Source of the DNA: Rhodocyclaceae bacterium
GTDB lineage: Bacteria; Pseudomonadota; Gammaproteobacteria; Burkholderiales; Rhodocyclaceae
Assembly: GCA_026646875.1 (NCBI GenBank)
Contig: JAPKHL010000033.1
Location: forward strand, 1-32,407
DNA: 32,407 bases
Reading direction: 5' to 3'
The notes below the pieces were generated by a model. That model ran no database searches, was not told where the DNA came from, and was given only the letters and a program-made list of their open reading frames with translations. Below, one piece after another: positions 8,307-17,587 of the stretch. Made by a program: the position numbers and the translations under genes. The stretch's first letter is position 1, and each line of letters opens with the position of its first letter.

Positions 8307-10589
8307 TCAGGCGACGAGATAGGCCTTCAGGCGCTGCTGCACCTGTACCGGTATCTGCCGATACAGCCAATGACCGGCTCGGGTATGGCGGATGCGTAGC
8401 GCGACATGCAGCAGGCGACGCAGCAGGGTGTGCTTCCATCCCTGCAGATCGGTCGTGGGCGCGCTCCGCTTTTCCGCCTCGGCCGCGGCCAGCAGGCGAG
8501 CCATCGGCAGCGGAGTGCCGCATGCAAGGTGTGTCGGAGCGAGACTGGCAAGGCGGTCCGCATAAACGGCCACCGTGGCTTCCGCCATGTCGCCCAGGGT
8601 GGGCAGCGTTACGCTGGCCGCCCGCGCCCGTCGTTGGGCGAAGGCCTCGGCGTTTTCCGGTGCGCAGATCGCGAGGATCTGGTCGATGATGCGGTCCTCG
8701 TTCTGCCAGTCCTCCATCAGCCATCCGGCGCCGGTTTCGCTCACCCGTTCGCCCAGGGCGCCGATCGGCGGGACCAGTGCCGGACAGCCCAGGGCCCAGG
8801 TTTCGGAAAGGGTGTAGCTGAAGCTCTCCGGTCCGGCGGCCGGGAACACCATCAGGCGGATGCGGTAATGCTCGACCAGCGCGGCCAGTGCGCCCTTGTC
8901 GTAGGCGCCGTGGATGGTCAGGGTCTTTTCCTTGTCCTGCCAGGGTTGGTACTGGTGATCGGTGTAGCCGATCAGGACCCAGCGCAAGGGCGCCTTGCGG
9001 GCCTTGGTGCGGGCCACCAGGCGCTCGAGGCGACGGGCGCCCTTGACCGGGCCGATCGCGCCCAGCACGCCGACGACCTCGCGCTGGTCGTGCGGCAGCA
9101 ACAGGACCGAGCACATCCCGTCGGGACTGCCCTTGCGCAGCGCTTCGGTCTCGGTCCCGTGCGGAATGATCTGCACCGTGGTGTCCGGATAGTAGGTGCG
9201 GAAGGTATCGGCAACACTGCGGCTCGGGGCGATCAGGAAAGCGGCCCGGGCGACCAGGGCGCGGTGCTCCTCGCGCCAGTCGGCGATGCGGATGCCGCGA
9301 TACAGCGTCTGGGCGTCGACGCAGCGCTGGCAGGCCGCCGTGTCGGAGACGCCGCCGCAGTATTCCCCGCTCGGGTTGAGCAGGGTGACCGTCGGACAGG
9401 CAAGGTAGGAGTCGTGCAGGGTGATGCCGTACGGGATGCGCAGTCCGGCGAGGGCAATGAGCAGGCCGTTGCGGGCCCCGGAGATGTGGTGGACGTGGCA
9501 CAGGGAAACGCGGAGGGTGGCGCAGAGGGCGTTGAGCAGATCCGCCCAGGGTTCGTCCTCGCCCCGGTGCAACTCGTAGAGCAGCCAGGGCTCGCCGTTG
9601 CCGTCCTCGAGCAGCCACTGGTTTTCCTGGACGATCAGGAGGTAGTGGCGGTAATGCCGGGTCTCGGCACGCATCAGGTCGCGGATGTGGCTTTCGGTGC
9701 CGCCCTGGCGGCTGTGCAGGATGTGCAGCACGCCGTGCATCCCGGGCTCCTGCAGGATGCGCAGCATCGTCCCGGCGAGCTTGCGCAGGGGCTGCAGGGG
9801 GTCGGCCGCGATGAAGCGATGCACCTGTTCCGGATAATGCGGATGCTTGGCGACCAGCAGACGGGTATTGGCTTCGATCAGCGCCTGTTTCTTCTGATCG
9901 AAGGAGCGGCTGCCGGTGTGTGCAACGAAGGTGTCGTCGCACAGCACGTTCCGGTAGCCCGCCTTGATCGCGCGCATGCAGAAATCGTTTTCCTCGCCAT
10001 AGCCCAGGCCGAAGGTTTCGGCATCGAAGAAACCGATTTTCCTGAGCAGGGCCCGCCGGATGTACATGCAGAAGCCGACTGCCGTGGGGATGTCCGGGTA
10101 GCTCGGCAGCGCGGCCATCTCCATGGCCTGGTTGATCAGTTCGATGTCCGGAAGCCCGGCAAGATCGTTGTTCTGGCAGAACACGGGAAAGGAACAGATC
10201 TCCGCGTTGTTGGAGAACGGCGTGATCGTGCCGATCTGCGGGTCCGCTCCGGCGCAGCGGCGAAGCTTGTCAAGCCAGCCCGGCGTGACGATGGTGTCGG
10301 AATTGAGCAGGACGACATCGTTTTCGGCGCTGAGGCCCATGCCGTGGTTGACCGTGCCGACGAAGCCAAGATTCCGCTCGTTGCGCACGATCAGCATCCC
10401 GGCATCGTGCTCTTCGCGCAGCGATTCGAGGTAGGCGCCGATGCGCGGGTCCGGGGATTTGTCGTCGATCAGGATCAGGCGGTAGCGTTCGGGGCGGGTG
10501 TGCCGCCTGACGCTGGCGATGCAGGTGACGACATCCTCGTAGGCGTTGTAGATCGGGACGATGACATCGATGGTCGAAGGTGCGGTCAT
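8307..10589 (-). CDS. Two-domain glycosyltransferase, GT2 (GT-A) fused to GT4 (GT-B)
   Basis: 760 residues. The start is ATG 10589, overlapping the TGA of the upstream methyltransferase gene as ATGA, so translation is probably coupled. Residues 7-230 are a GT-A fold: VIVPIYNAYED, IDDKSPD (42-47), LLNSDT (94-99, the DxD-like site) and GYGEENDF (197-203). Residues about 285-700 are a GT-B/GT4 fold: LHSRQGGTESH, the cysteine cluster CPTVTLLNPSGEYCGG...CQRC (398-423), IPHGTE and PAAGPESFSYTLSE (583-596, the E-x7-E motif). The C-terminus is basic and amphipathic. Such fusions add two sugars in O-antigen, capsule or glycoprotein glycan synthesis; donor and acceptor sugars cannot be read from the sequence. 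The frame stays open upstream of 10589, but that is inside the neighbouring gene. Confidence 0.9.
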   Translation of the reverse strand: MTAPSTIDVIVPIYNAYEDVVTCIASVRRHTRPERYRLILIDDKSPDPRIGAYLESLREEHDAGMLIVRNERNLGFVGTVNHGMGLSAENDVVLLNSDTIVTPGWLDKLRRCAGADPQIGTITPFSNNAEICSFPVFCQNNDLAGLPDIELINQAMEMAALPSYPDIPTAVGFCMYIRRALLRKIGFFDAETFGLGYGEENDFCMRAIKAGYRNVLCDDTFVAHTGSRSFDQKKQALIEANTRLLVAKHPHYPEQVHRFIAADPLQPLRKLAGTMLRILQEPGMHGVLHILHSRQGGTESHIRDLMRAETRHYRHYLLIVQENQWLLEDGNGEPWLLYELHRGEDEPWADLLNALCATLRVSLCHVHHISGARNGLLIALAGLRIPYGITLHDSYLACPTVTLLNPSGEYCGGVSDTAACQRCVDAQTLYRGIRIADWREEHRALVARAAFLIAPSRSVADTFRTYYPDTTVQIIPHGTETEALRKGSPDGMCSVLLLPHDQREVVGVLGAIGPVKGARRLERLVARTKARKAPLRWVLIGYTDHQYQPWQDKEKTLTIHGAYDKGALAALVEHYRIRLMVFPAAGPESFSYTLSETWALGCPALVPPIGALGERVSETGAGWLMEDWQNEDRIIDQILAICAPENAEAFAQRRARAASVTLPTLGDMAEATVAVYADRLASLAPTHLACGTPLPMARLLAAAEAEKRSAPTTDLQGWKHTLLRRLLHVALRIRHTRAGHWLYRQIPVQVQQRLKAYLVA

Positions 10590-12103
10590 ACGAGTTTTCG
10601 TAGCCAGTGCAGCGGGCGTTTCAGCCACCAGGCGAGGGTCTGCATCCGGGCTATCTGTGTTTGAAGGGTGGCAATGTGTCCAAGGCGTGCGTCCAGTGTC
10701 TGCTGCATTTGCAGCAGTTCGCCGGTTCGCAGCTGGTTCTGCTCGGTGAGTTGGCGGACCTGCTCCGCGCATTCGCCGAGCCGGCAGCTTTCTTCCCGCA
10801 GGCGTCCTTCGGTCGCGGTCAGACGCTCACGCAGATCGCCCAGGCTGGCGTCGCGGTTGGCCAGCTCGCTGTCGCGCAAGGCCACCAATGATTTGAGCGA
10901 TTCGTTTTCCTGCCGGATCGGGTGCAGGCTGTCGTTCCAGGCGGCGGAGGCCGCCCGGAAGTCGGCTGACATCGGCCAGCCGAGGCTGAGGGTGATCCGC
11001 TGCGCCGTGCCGCTCTCCGGATCCTGCCGTCCGTGCCAGGCCAGATCCAGCCAGGATTCCGCGTTGTCCAACACGGCCAGGGCGTGATCGCCGGCCGCGG
11101 CGAGCCGAATATCCATCGATTGTCCGGCCAGCGCGGCCAGGCCGTCCGCCGGCGTCCAGCGCCAGACAATTTTCCCTTGCCGGTCGGCAATCGTCACCTC
11201 ATACAGGCGTACATAGCCCGGACGGTCCGCGAGACGCAGGCGAAGATGGGTGGTTGCGGCATCGGTCGGCAGGTCTATGCTGCACGTTTGCCATTCGCTA
11301 CCGATCACGCCCCAGGTCAGCGCGCTTCGCGTGTAATCGAAGTGTGCGGGATCGTCGGCCCAGAACAGGCGGAGGGGAAAGCGATCTCCCGTCCAGGGCT
11401 CAGGCAGGACGGCGGGTTCCGGCGGTGGCGCCAGCCTTGCCCGAACCAGCCACTGGTAGCACTGCAGGCGCGGATGGTCGTGCAGCAGGTTGCGCAGCGG
11501 CGTTGGCAGCGTTTCGACGCGCAAGTGGAACTCGCTGTCGAGAAAGGGGAGGTTGACGGCGTTCCAGTCCCAGGCGTGCCAGCCGGTTTCCTCCAGGAGG
11601 GCGGCAAAGGATTTCCAGGTGAAGAAACGCAGATGGGTGCGGTCGAGGAGGCCTTCCGGACGGTAGCCGAACTCTTCCTGCATCAGTTCGGCAATGACGC
11701 CCCCGTAGGCGATGTTCGGTACCGAGATCAGGCAGGCGCCTTCCGGCGTCAGCAGGGTGCGCAGCTCGCGTAGAAGCGGGGCCGGATCGCGCAGGTGTTC
11801 GATGACATCCGCGATGACGATCGCGTCGTAGGTGTTTCCGGCAAGGCAGCTGCTCAGGGACAGTGCTTCGAGGTCGCCGACGATCATGCGACGGCACCAC
11901 GGGCGGGCGTCGTCGGCCATCGCGGGATCCAGCTCGACGGCATCGACGACGCAGCCGAGGGTCTCCTTCAGGTAGCGAGTGAAATAGCCGCCCGCCGGAC
12001 CAAGTTCGAGCACCGTGCCGCCGGTCGGAATCCAGTGCGCGAGACGCGCCAGGGAATTCCCGGAAGCGGGGTCGAGGAGCCTGTCGTAGCGGTGTGCGGC
12101 CAC
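10586..12103 (-). CDS. SAM-dependent methyltransferase with C-terminal coiled coil
   Basis: 505 residues from a GTG at 12103 with CAGGA 7 nt upstream. Residues 1-200 are a class I methyltransferase (Methyltransf_23-like): VLELGPAGGYFTRYL (31-45, SAM motif I), AVELD (55-59), ADVIEHLRDP (98-107) and ISVPNIAYGG. Residues about 225-390 are a beta-rich region without a recognised name. Residues about 405-480 are a predicted coiled coil (RQENESLKSL, LRERLTATEGRLREE, QVRQLTEQNQL), followed by a short basic end (WWLKRPLHWLRKLV). The stop overlaps the start of the glycosyltransferase. The same arrangement, a methyltransferase with a coiled coil of variable length next to a glycosyltransferase, is seen in O-polysaccharide chain-length termination systems of the WbdD type. 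That comparison is an inference from architecture only. Confidence 0.85.
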   Translation of the reverse strand: MAAHRYDRLLDPASGNSLARLAHWIPTGGTVLELGPAGGYFTRYLKETLGCVVDAVELDPAMADDARPWCRRMIVGDLEALSLSSCLAGNTYDAIVIADVIEHLRDPAPLLRELRTLLTPEGACLISVPNIAYGGVIAELMQEEFGYRPEGLLDRTHLRFFTWKSFAALLEETGWHAWDWNAVNLPFLDSEFHLRVETLPTPLRNLLHDHPRLQCYQWLVRARLAPPPEPAVLPEPWTGDRFPLRLFWADDPAHFDYTRSALTWGVIGSEWQTCSIDLPTDAATTHLRLRLADRPGYVRLYEVTIADRQGKIVWRWTPADGLAALAGQSMDIRLAAAGDHALAVLDNAESWLDLAWHGRQDPESGTAQRITLSLGWPMSADFRAASAAWNDSLHPIRQENESLKSLVALRDSELANRDASLGDLRERLTATEGRLREESCRLGECAEQVRQLTEQNQLRTGELLQMQQTLDARLGHIATLQTQIARMQTLAWWLKRPLHWLRKLV

Positions 12104-12129
12104 GGTTATTCCTGGGCGGGGGTCAAATC

Positions 12130-12151
12130 AAAAAGGACGCATGCCGCGTCC
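12130..12151 (-). terminator. Intrinsic terminator downstream of the dynamin-family gene
   Basis: On the minus strand GGACGC-GGCAT-GCGTCC is followed by TTTTT (12134-12130). The 6-bp stem and U-run lie between the GTPase gene and the methyltransferase gene and separate the two units. Confidence 0.6.
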
Positions 12152-12191
12152 GTGAGGTGCCATTGTACCGCAACGGCCCGAGCCACCGGTT

Positions 12192-12221
12192 CGCAACCCC
12201 GGTAAGCCTGCCGGGATTGCG
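12192..12221 (-). other. Second hairpin after the dynamin-family gene
   Basis: Arms 12192-12202 and 12211-12221 pair over 10 of 11 positions around an 8-nt loop, 12 bp past the GTPase stop. No U-run follows. It may protect the mRNA 3' end or assist termination at 12130-12151. Confidence 0.45.
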
Positions 12222-12232
12222 TGATGGTGGCG

Positions 12233-14194
12233 TCAGGCGCAGGCGACGTTGTCCTGGTCGGCGGTGCCGACCTGCCGGTGCAGCTCGTTGCGCACGGTGT
12301 TGCCGATCTGTTCGAGTGTGCAGATCTGGGCAACCAGGCTGCTTTCGACGTGATTCAGTTCGCCGATGCGGTCGTCCAGCGTCTCGGTGGCCTGATGGAT
12401 GCGCTTGATGCTCTCCAGGCGCCGCTTGAGCTGGATCTGATGCTCGCGCACCTGGGTTTCCATGGGGGCCATCACCGCCTTGAGCCAGGATTCGGCATCG
12501 CGATTGGCGCGCTCGAACGCCCGGCGCACCTGCACCGCGACCTCCTCGAAGAACTTCTGCGTGAGATTGTTCTTTTCGTGCGTCAGCAGCTGGAAGGTGG
12601 TGTTGAGGTGCGTGTCGCACCATTGCTCGAGCCGGTCGATTTCTTTCTCGTAGCGGATCAGCGAGAAGCCGGTCGGCGTGCCCAGCTTGAGACCGTGTTC
12701 GACGGCGAATTTCTTGTAGATGGCTTCCATCATGGCGAGAATTTCGTTGATCTCGCCGGATGACTTGCCAAGATTGGCGCGGGCGGTCAGGAAGAAATTC
12801 TTCATCGCATCGGACAGCTGCTTCGAGAAGGTGGCCTCGACCATCGCAGCGCGGGTGTTGTGGGTGAGCGAGCGCAGGGAATCGAGTCCGAGATGGGCGA
12901 AGAGATTGTTGGTGAGCTGGGAAAACACGCTGCGCACAGCGTAGTAGCGCTGCAGGCCGGCCTCGAATTCCTCCTTCTCGGTGCGCACCTTGCCCATCAT
13001 GTATTCGACAACGCCTTTGTTCTTGCCGCGTAGCTCGTTGAGTTCGTTGAGCTGTTCGCGCAGGCCAGCCAGGCGTGATTCGAGCAGGCCGCGCGTACGC
13101 ATGTAGAGGTCGCCGAATTCCGCCTCCGTGTCGTCGCGGACGATTTCCTGCTTGGCCGGAATGAGTTCCGCCGACAGGGCGTGCTCGAGCGCAGGGAGCC
13201 GGCTACGCTCGAGCAGGGCAGGGTCGGCGTTGATCTTGGCGACCAGCGCCTTTTGCGCCGACACCGGAAACACCTGGTTGGAGGGCAGGTCGAGGGTCTG
13301 TGCGCAGCTATCGACCTGCTTGTCGATTTCCGCCTCGATTTCCCCGGGGGTCTTCAGTTCGTCCCACAGGCCATCGATCTTGTTCAGGACCACCAGCCGG
13401 CCCCTTCGGCGCCCGCCGGGCATGCCGATGTGGTCGCGCCAGATGGTCAGATCCGACTGGGTCACGCCGGTGTCGGCCGCGAGGATGAAAAGCACGGCGT
13501 GGGCGTTGGGCAGCAGGGAGAGCGTCAGTTCGGGCTCGGTGCCGATCGCATTGAGGCCGGGGGTGTCGAGGATGACCAGCCCCTGTTGCAGCAGGGGGTG
13601 GGGGAAGTTGATCACGGCATGGCGCCAGCGCGGAATCTCGACCATTCCGTCCTCGGCGATGCGGAATGTCGCCGAGGCCTCGTCGCCGGCGGCGAAACCG
13701 AGCCTGGCCGCAACCTCGCGATCGACGCGCGTCACCTCGCTGACGTGGCGGAGAGCCTGCTGCATCGCTTCCGGGGAGTCGATGTCGAGCGGCACGACCT
13801 GCCACTCGTCCGGAAAGCGCTTGTACTCGCTGATGCTGGCGTTGGTTTCGCGCGTGCCGATGGGAAGCAGTTCGATCGACGGCGGCCGGGCCGGGTCGTA
13901 CATCAGCTCGGTCGGACACATCGTGGTGCGTCCGGCCGAGGATGGCAGCATCCGGTTGCCGTAGTCGGCGAAGAAGATGGCGTTGATCAGCTCGGATTTG
14001 CCACGCGAGAACTCGGCCACGAAAGCGACCTGCAGGCGATCCTCGCGCAGCTTCTCGAGCAGATGGGCGAGGCGGAGTTCGCTTTGCGCATCGTCCAGAT
14101 CGTTCTCGGCCAGCCAGCCGCGGAAGCTGTCGATGCCCGCCGACAGGTGGCGGCGCCAGTCGCTGTAGGCGGCAAATTGTTGGGCGAGCGTCAT
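12233..14194 (-). CDS. Dynamin-family GTPase
   Basis: 653 residues from ATG 14194. The frame is open 14 codons further up, but family similarity begins at MTLAQQF. The G1 loop is AEFSRGKSE (60-68), the G2 threonines are at 90-91, G3 is DTPGLNA (210-216) and G4 is NKIDG (271-275). The C-terminal half is long and helical with coiled-coil stretches (RGLLESRLAGLREQLNELNE, HQIQLKRRLESIKRI), as in bacterial dynamin-like proteins that polymerise on membranes. No obvious transmembrane helix is present. The gene is monocistronic by its surroundings: terminator after it, 97-bp gap before it. The cellular role in this group is not established. Membrane remodelling, division or stress roles are known for other bacterial dynamins, but nothing here selects one. 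Confidence 0.85.
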   Translation of the reverse strand: MTLAQQFAAYSDWRRHLSAGIDSFRGWLAENDLDDAQSELRLAHLLEKLREDRLQVAFVAEFSRGKSELINAIFFADYGNRMLPSSAGRTTMCPTELMYDPARPPSIELLPIGTRETNASISEYKRFPDEWQVVPLDIDSPEAMQQALRHVSEVTRVDREVAARLGFAAGDEASATFRIAEDGMVEIPRWRHAVINFPHPLLQQGLVILDTPGLNAIGTEPELTLSLLPNAHAVLFILAADTGVTQSDLTIWRDHIGMPGGRRRGRLVVLNKIDGLWDELKTPGEIEAEIDKQVDSCAQTLDLPSNQVFPVSAQKALVAKINADPALLERSRLPALEHALSAELIPAKQEIVRDDTEAEFGDLYMRTRGLLESRLAGLREQLNELNELRGKNKGVVEYMMGKVRTEKEEFEAGLQRYYAVRSVFSQLTNNLFAHLGLDSLRSLTHNTRAAMVEATFSKQLSDAMKNFFLTARANLGKSSGEINEILAMMEAIYKKFAVEHGLKLGTPTGFSLIRYEKEIDRLEQWCDTHLNTTFQLLTHEKNNLTQKFFEEVAVQVRRAFERANRDAESWLKAVMAPMETQVREHQIQLKRRLESIKRIHQATETLDDRIGELNHVESSLVAQICTLEQIGNTVRNELHRQVGTADQDNVACA

Positions 14195-14291
14195 GTTCGT
14201 GTCCGGTCGAACCAAGGGATGGTCAATGTACCACAAAGGACTGCCGGATCAAGCACATGTCATGATGAATCTGAAGTGGAATCGAGCTGCC

Positions 14292-15119
14292 TCAATGCTG
14301 GCAGCACGGGCAATAGAAGGTTGAGCGGCCGGCCTGGCGGATGCAGCGGATCGGTGCCGCACAGCGCGGGCAGGGCGCGCCGGAGCGGTCATAGACGGCA
14401 CAGGCCAGCTGGAAGCAGCCGGCGCCGCCGTCGCTGTGCACGTAATCGCGGACGCTGCTGCCACCCAGTTCGATCGAGCGGGCCAGGATGCTCCGGATCG
14501 AAACGGCCAGCCGCTGGCAGCGTTCGTGGCCGATGCGCCCGGCGGCGCGCAGCGGCGAGATGCCGGCGTCGAACAGGCTTTCGGCTGCGTAGATGTTGCC
14601 GATGCCGACGATCAGGTGGCTGTCCATCAGCAAGGGCTTGATCGGTGTTTCGCGCCGGCGGGTCAGTGCATACAGCCGCTCGCCGTCGAAGGCCGCGTCC
14701 AGCGGTTCGATGCCCAGCACGACGAGCAGCGGGTGACGCTCGACATCCGGCCCCTCGTGCCAGAGCACGCACCCGAAGCGGCGGGGGTCGCGCAGACGCA
14801 GGACGGTGTGCGCGAACAGCAGGTCGAAATGGTCGTGCTTTCGCGCCGGTGTACCGGGCGGGACGAGGCGCAGGCTGCCCGACATGCCGAGGTGGAGGAT
14901 CAGCCAGCCCCCCCCTTGGCGGCTGGCAAAATCGAACAACAGGTACTTGCCGCGCCGCACGATGGTTTCCAGCGGCAGGCCCGCGAGGCGTTGCGGCAAT
15001 CCGGGCGGAATTTCCGCGCGCAGGCGGGGTGTGCGCACCACCGCGCCACGTGCCCGCTGGCCGGGCAGATGGGGAAGCAGGCCCTGGCGGCTGACTTCGA
15101 CTTCGGGAAGTTCGGGCAT
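14292..15119 (-). CDS. mutM: Formamidopyrimidine-DNA glycosylase (Fpg)
   Basis: 275 residues from ATG 15119. The chain begins with the catalytic MPELPEVEVSRQGL (Pro2 and Glu3 after Met removal), has RRGKYLL with Lys58, the H2TH region VGIGNIYAAESLF, and ends in a four-cysteine zinc finger (CPRC ... CPCC). It excises 8-oxoguanine and other oxidised purines and cuts the abasic site by beta/delta elimination. The frame is open upstream to 15500, but translation there is not family-like and overlaps the divergent TPR gene. It is divergent from the TPR/lolB/ispE set, an arrangement common in Betaproteobacteria. Confidence 0.97.
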   Translation of the reverse strand: MPELPEVEVSRQGLLPHLPGQRARGAVVRTPRLRAEIPPGLPQRLAGLPLETIVRRGKYLLFDFASRQGGGWLILHLGMSGSLRLVPPGTPARKHDHFDLLFAHTVLRLRDPRRFGCVLWHEGPDVERHPLLVVLGIEPLDAAFDGERLYALTRRRETPIKPLLMDSHLIVGIGNIYAAESLFDAGISPLRAAGRIGHERCQRLAVSIRSILARSIELGGSSVRDYVHSDGGAGCFQLACAVYDRSGAPCPRCAAPIRCIRQAGRSTFYCPCCQH

Positions 15120-15218
15120 TTGCTGCGACCGGCAAAAGTCCATAACATGCTTGGAAACCATTATGACGCATCCGCCTCCAAGCAGGACAACCGTTGCTTC
15201 GGGGCTCGCAAGGAAATC
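15120..15218. promoter_or_regulatory. Divergent promoter region, mutM and TPR-lolB-ispE
   Basis: This is the only gap between the divergent genes. Plus strand: TTGCTG (15120-15125), 17 bp, TAACAT (15143-15148) is a weak sigma70-like pair for the TPR gene. Minus strand: CATAAT at 15165-15160 is a possible -10 for mutM. Both are weak matches. Confidence 0.35.
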
Positions 15219-16931
15219 ATGAAAGCGAAGTACCGCTCCCTTCTGGCCGCCGTGCTGGCGCTGAGCTTCACCGCATCGGCGCAGGCGGATGGCGGCGCGA
15301 CATCCTCCGTGCCGGCGGCCGCGCCGGCGGTCGAGGGGCGGCAGGCCGTTCTCACCGCCCAGGTCGTCTATCAGGTCCTGCTGGCCGAAATCGCCTTGCA
15401 GCGCGGCAACGCCGAGCTGGCGGCGCAGGCCTACGCCGCGTTGGCTCTGCGCACGCGCGATCCGGGCGTGCTCGAGCGCACGGTCGAAGTCGCCGGCCAT
15501 GCCCGCCGCTTCGATCTGGCGCGCGAGGCCGTGCAGCTATGGCTGCAGGTCGACCCCGAGTCGGCCAAGGCGCAACGGATGATGAGCAGCGTCCTGCTGA
15601 TGTCCAACCGGCTCGAGGAAATGGCCCCCCACCTGGTGCGCATGCTCGAGCTGGACAAGGCCGCGCTGCCCGAAAACCTGCTCGGGCTCAACCGCATGTT
15701 GGCACGCAATCCCGACCGGCAGGCCGTCTTCCGACTGATCGACCGGGTCTGTGCCCCGTTCTTCGGGCTTGCCGAGGCGCATTACGCGGTCGCCATGGCG
15801 GCGGCGTCGGCTGGCGAGCAGGCGCGCGCGCGCGCCGAAATCCAGCGCGCACTGGAGTTGCGTCCGGACTGGGAAATGGCGGCGCTGCTGGCGGCCCAGA
15901 TTGAGGCGCGCGATTCGCCCGCGGCGGGGGTCGATGCGCTGCTGCGCTTTCTGGAAACCAATCCCGAGGCGCGCGATGTCCGTTTGCACCTGGCGCGAGC
16001 CCTGATTGCCGAAAAACGCTACCCGGAAGCCCGGATGCATTTCGACCGGCTGCTGCGCGACCATCCGGACAACCCCGAGGTGGTTTATCCGGTGGCCATC
16101 CTGGCACTTCAGCAGAACGATATCGCGCGGGCAGAGGTGCAGCTGCGGCACCTGCTGACGCTCGATTTTCCCGACAAAAACGTCGTCTATTTCTATCTTG
16201 GCCAGATCGCCGAGGAAGGAAAGCGCCCAGCGGATGCACTGGCGGCCTACGCTCAGGTGGTTGCCGGCGAGCACCGCCTCGCCGCCCGCCTGCGCGGCGC
16301 CCGCCTGCTCGGCGAGCTGGGCAAGCTCGAGGAGGCGCGTGCGCATGTCCGGGAAACCCGGGCGATTTCCCCGACCGATCGCGTTCAGCTGATCCTGGCC
16401 GAGGCGCAGCTGCTGCGCGACGGCAAGCGCCATCGCGAGGCCTACGAGTTTCTCGAGAAGGCTCTCGGCGAGCAGCCCGCCCAACCGGAGCTCCTGTACG
16501 AAACCGCGCTGCTGGCCGAGAAGCTTGGCCAGCTCGATGTGCTCGAGCGGCACCTGCGGCGCCTGATCGAGCTGCAGCCGGACAGCGCTCAGGCCTACAA
16601 TGCGCTCGGCTACTCGCTGGCCGACCGCAACATCCGCCTGCCTGAGGCGCACGAACTGATCGCCAAGGCCCTGGCCCTGGCGCCCGAGGATCCGTTCATC
16701 CTCGACAGCATGGGCTGGGTGCTTTACCGGACGGGCGATCTGGCGGGCGCACTCGCACATCTCGAACGCGCCTATGGTCAGCGGCCGGATCCTGAAATCG
16801 CCGCGCATCTCGGCGAAGTGCTCTGGCATCTTGGCCGGCGGGACGAAGCGCGCCGTACCTGGCGCGATGCTGCCGCGCGCAACCCGGACAACGAAGTGTT
16901 GAGCGAGGCGCTCAGGAAATTCAGCGACTGA
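15219..16931 (+). CDS. Exported tetratricopeptide-repeat protein
   Basis: 570 residues. ATG 15219 is preceded by AAGGA. A signal peptide ends near residue 23 (ASAQA-DG). The remainder is almost all helical TPR-type repeats, with clear units at AEIALQRGNAELAAQAYAAL, HLARALIAEKRYPEARMHF, YNALGYSLADRNIRLPEAHE and DSMGWVLYRTGDLAGALAHL. It probably acts in the periplasm as a protein-interaction scaffold. This gene commonly stands in front of lolB in Betaproteobacteria, which hints at outer-membrane or lipoprotein biogenesis, but no direct function is assigned. The next gene follows after 2 bp if its GTG start is used, so an operon is likely. The frame is open upstream to 14436 only because of GC bias. 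Confidence 0.9.
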   Translation: MKAKYRSLLAAVLALSFTASAQADGGATSSVPAAAPAVEGRQAVLTAQVVYQVLLAEIALQRGNAELAAQAYAALALRTRDPGVLERTVEVAGHARRFDLAREAVQLWLQVDPESAKAQRMMSSVLLMSNRLEEMAPHLVRMLELDKAALPENLLGLNRMLARNPDRQAVFRLIDRVCAPFFGLAEAHYAVAMAAASAGEQARARAEIQRALELRPDWEMAALLAAQIEARDSPAAGVDALLRFLETNPEARDVRLHLARALIAEKRYPEARMHFDRLLRDHPDNPEVVYPVAILALQQNDIARAEVQLRHLLTLDFPDKNVVYFYLGQIAEEGKRPADALAAYAQVVAGEHRLAARLRGARLLGELGKLEEARAHVRETRAISPTDRVQLILAEAQLLRDGKRHREAYEFLEKALGEQPAQPELLYETALLAEKLGQLDVLERHLRRLIELQPDSAQAYNALGYSLADRNIRLPEAHELIAKALALAPEDPFILDSMGWVLYRTGDLAGALAHLERAYGQRPDPEIAAHLGEVLWHLGRRDEARRTWRDAAARNPDNEVLSEALRKFSD

Positions 16932-16933
16932 CC

Positions 16934-17587
16934 GTGCCCGCTCCTTCATTCTCCCCGGAGATGGCGCGGGGTCGCCGCAGGCTCCTGGGCGTGCTGTCCC
17001 TCGCTGCGTGCGGCGCCGTCCTCGGTGGCTGCGCCGCCCTGCCGACGGCGGGAACCGGCGGGGCCATGCCGGCCCGCGCGGCACTCGACCGCTTCACGCT
17101 TTCCGCCCGCTTTACCCTGCGCCATGAAGAACGCAGCTATGCCGGCCTGCTCGCCTGGCGGCACCTGCCCGGAAGCGACGAGCTGATGCTGGCGTCGCCG
17201 CTCGGCCAGGGATTGGCGGAGGTGCGCAGCGAGGCGGGCAGTGCGCGGTTGATTGCCAGCGATGGCACGACGCGCCAGGCCGCGGACGTCTCCACGCTGC
17301 TGCACGAGGCGCTCGGCTTTCCGTTGCCGGTCGCGCAATTGGCCGACTGGCTGCTCGGGCGGATCGATCCGCAGCGCGGTCGCGTGACGAGCGATGCGCT
17401 CGGGCGTCCGGTGCGCGCCGTTCTGGAGGGGTGGCAGGTCGGCTACGAATATCCCGACGAAGATCCGCAGGCCCTGCCGCAGGGACTGCGGATCGAAGGG
17501 GCCGACGGATTCGACCTGCGCCTGCGCATCGACGACTGGGGCGTGGCGGAGAGCGGGAGCGCGGGAACGGGGGGCGGCGATGAGTGA
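16934..17587 (+). CDS. lolB: Outer-membrane lipoprotein LolB
   Basis: 217 residues from GTG 16934, or 208 from ATG 16961. The lipobox LGGC places the lipidated cysteine at residue 33 or 24. The shorter form has the more usual signal length, but its GGAG touches the ATG, so the start is open. The mature part reads [24 protein letters not shown], typical of LolB, with [12 protein letters not shown] and RIDDW near the end. LolB accepts lipoproteins from LolA and inserts them in the outer membrane. The stop overlaps the ispE start by 8 bp, the usual lolB-ispE coupling. Confidence 0.93.
   Translation: MPAPSFSPEMARGRRRLLGVLSLAACGAVLGGCAALPTAGTGGAMPARAALDRFTLSARFTLRHEERSYAGLLAWRHLPGSDELMLASPLGQGLAEVRSEAGSARLIASDGTTRQAADVSTLLHEALGFPLPVAQLADWLLGRIDPQRGRVTSDALGRPVRAVLEGWQVGYEYPDEDPQALPQGLRIEGADGFDLRLRIDDWGVAESGSAGTGGGDE

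Noticed and set aside
8223..9942. Extension of the 7207-8222 frame upstream to a 911-codon protein
   Set aside because: The upstream part is Arg/Pro/Ala-rich nonsense from another frame of the glycosyltransferase gene. The signal peptide at 8222 marks the real start.
8406..10664. A 752-codon plus-strand frame opposite the glycosyltransferase
   Set aside because: Same GC-bias artefact; the minus strand has clear GT2 and GT4 motifs.
12162..12167. TACAAT as -10 of a promoter for the methyltransferase gene (minus strand)
   Set aside because: There is no -35 partner, and it lies upstream of the terminator at 12130-12151, which would stop the transcript before the gene.
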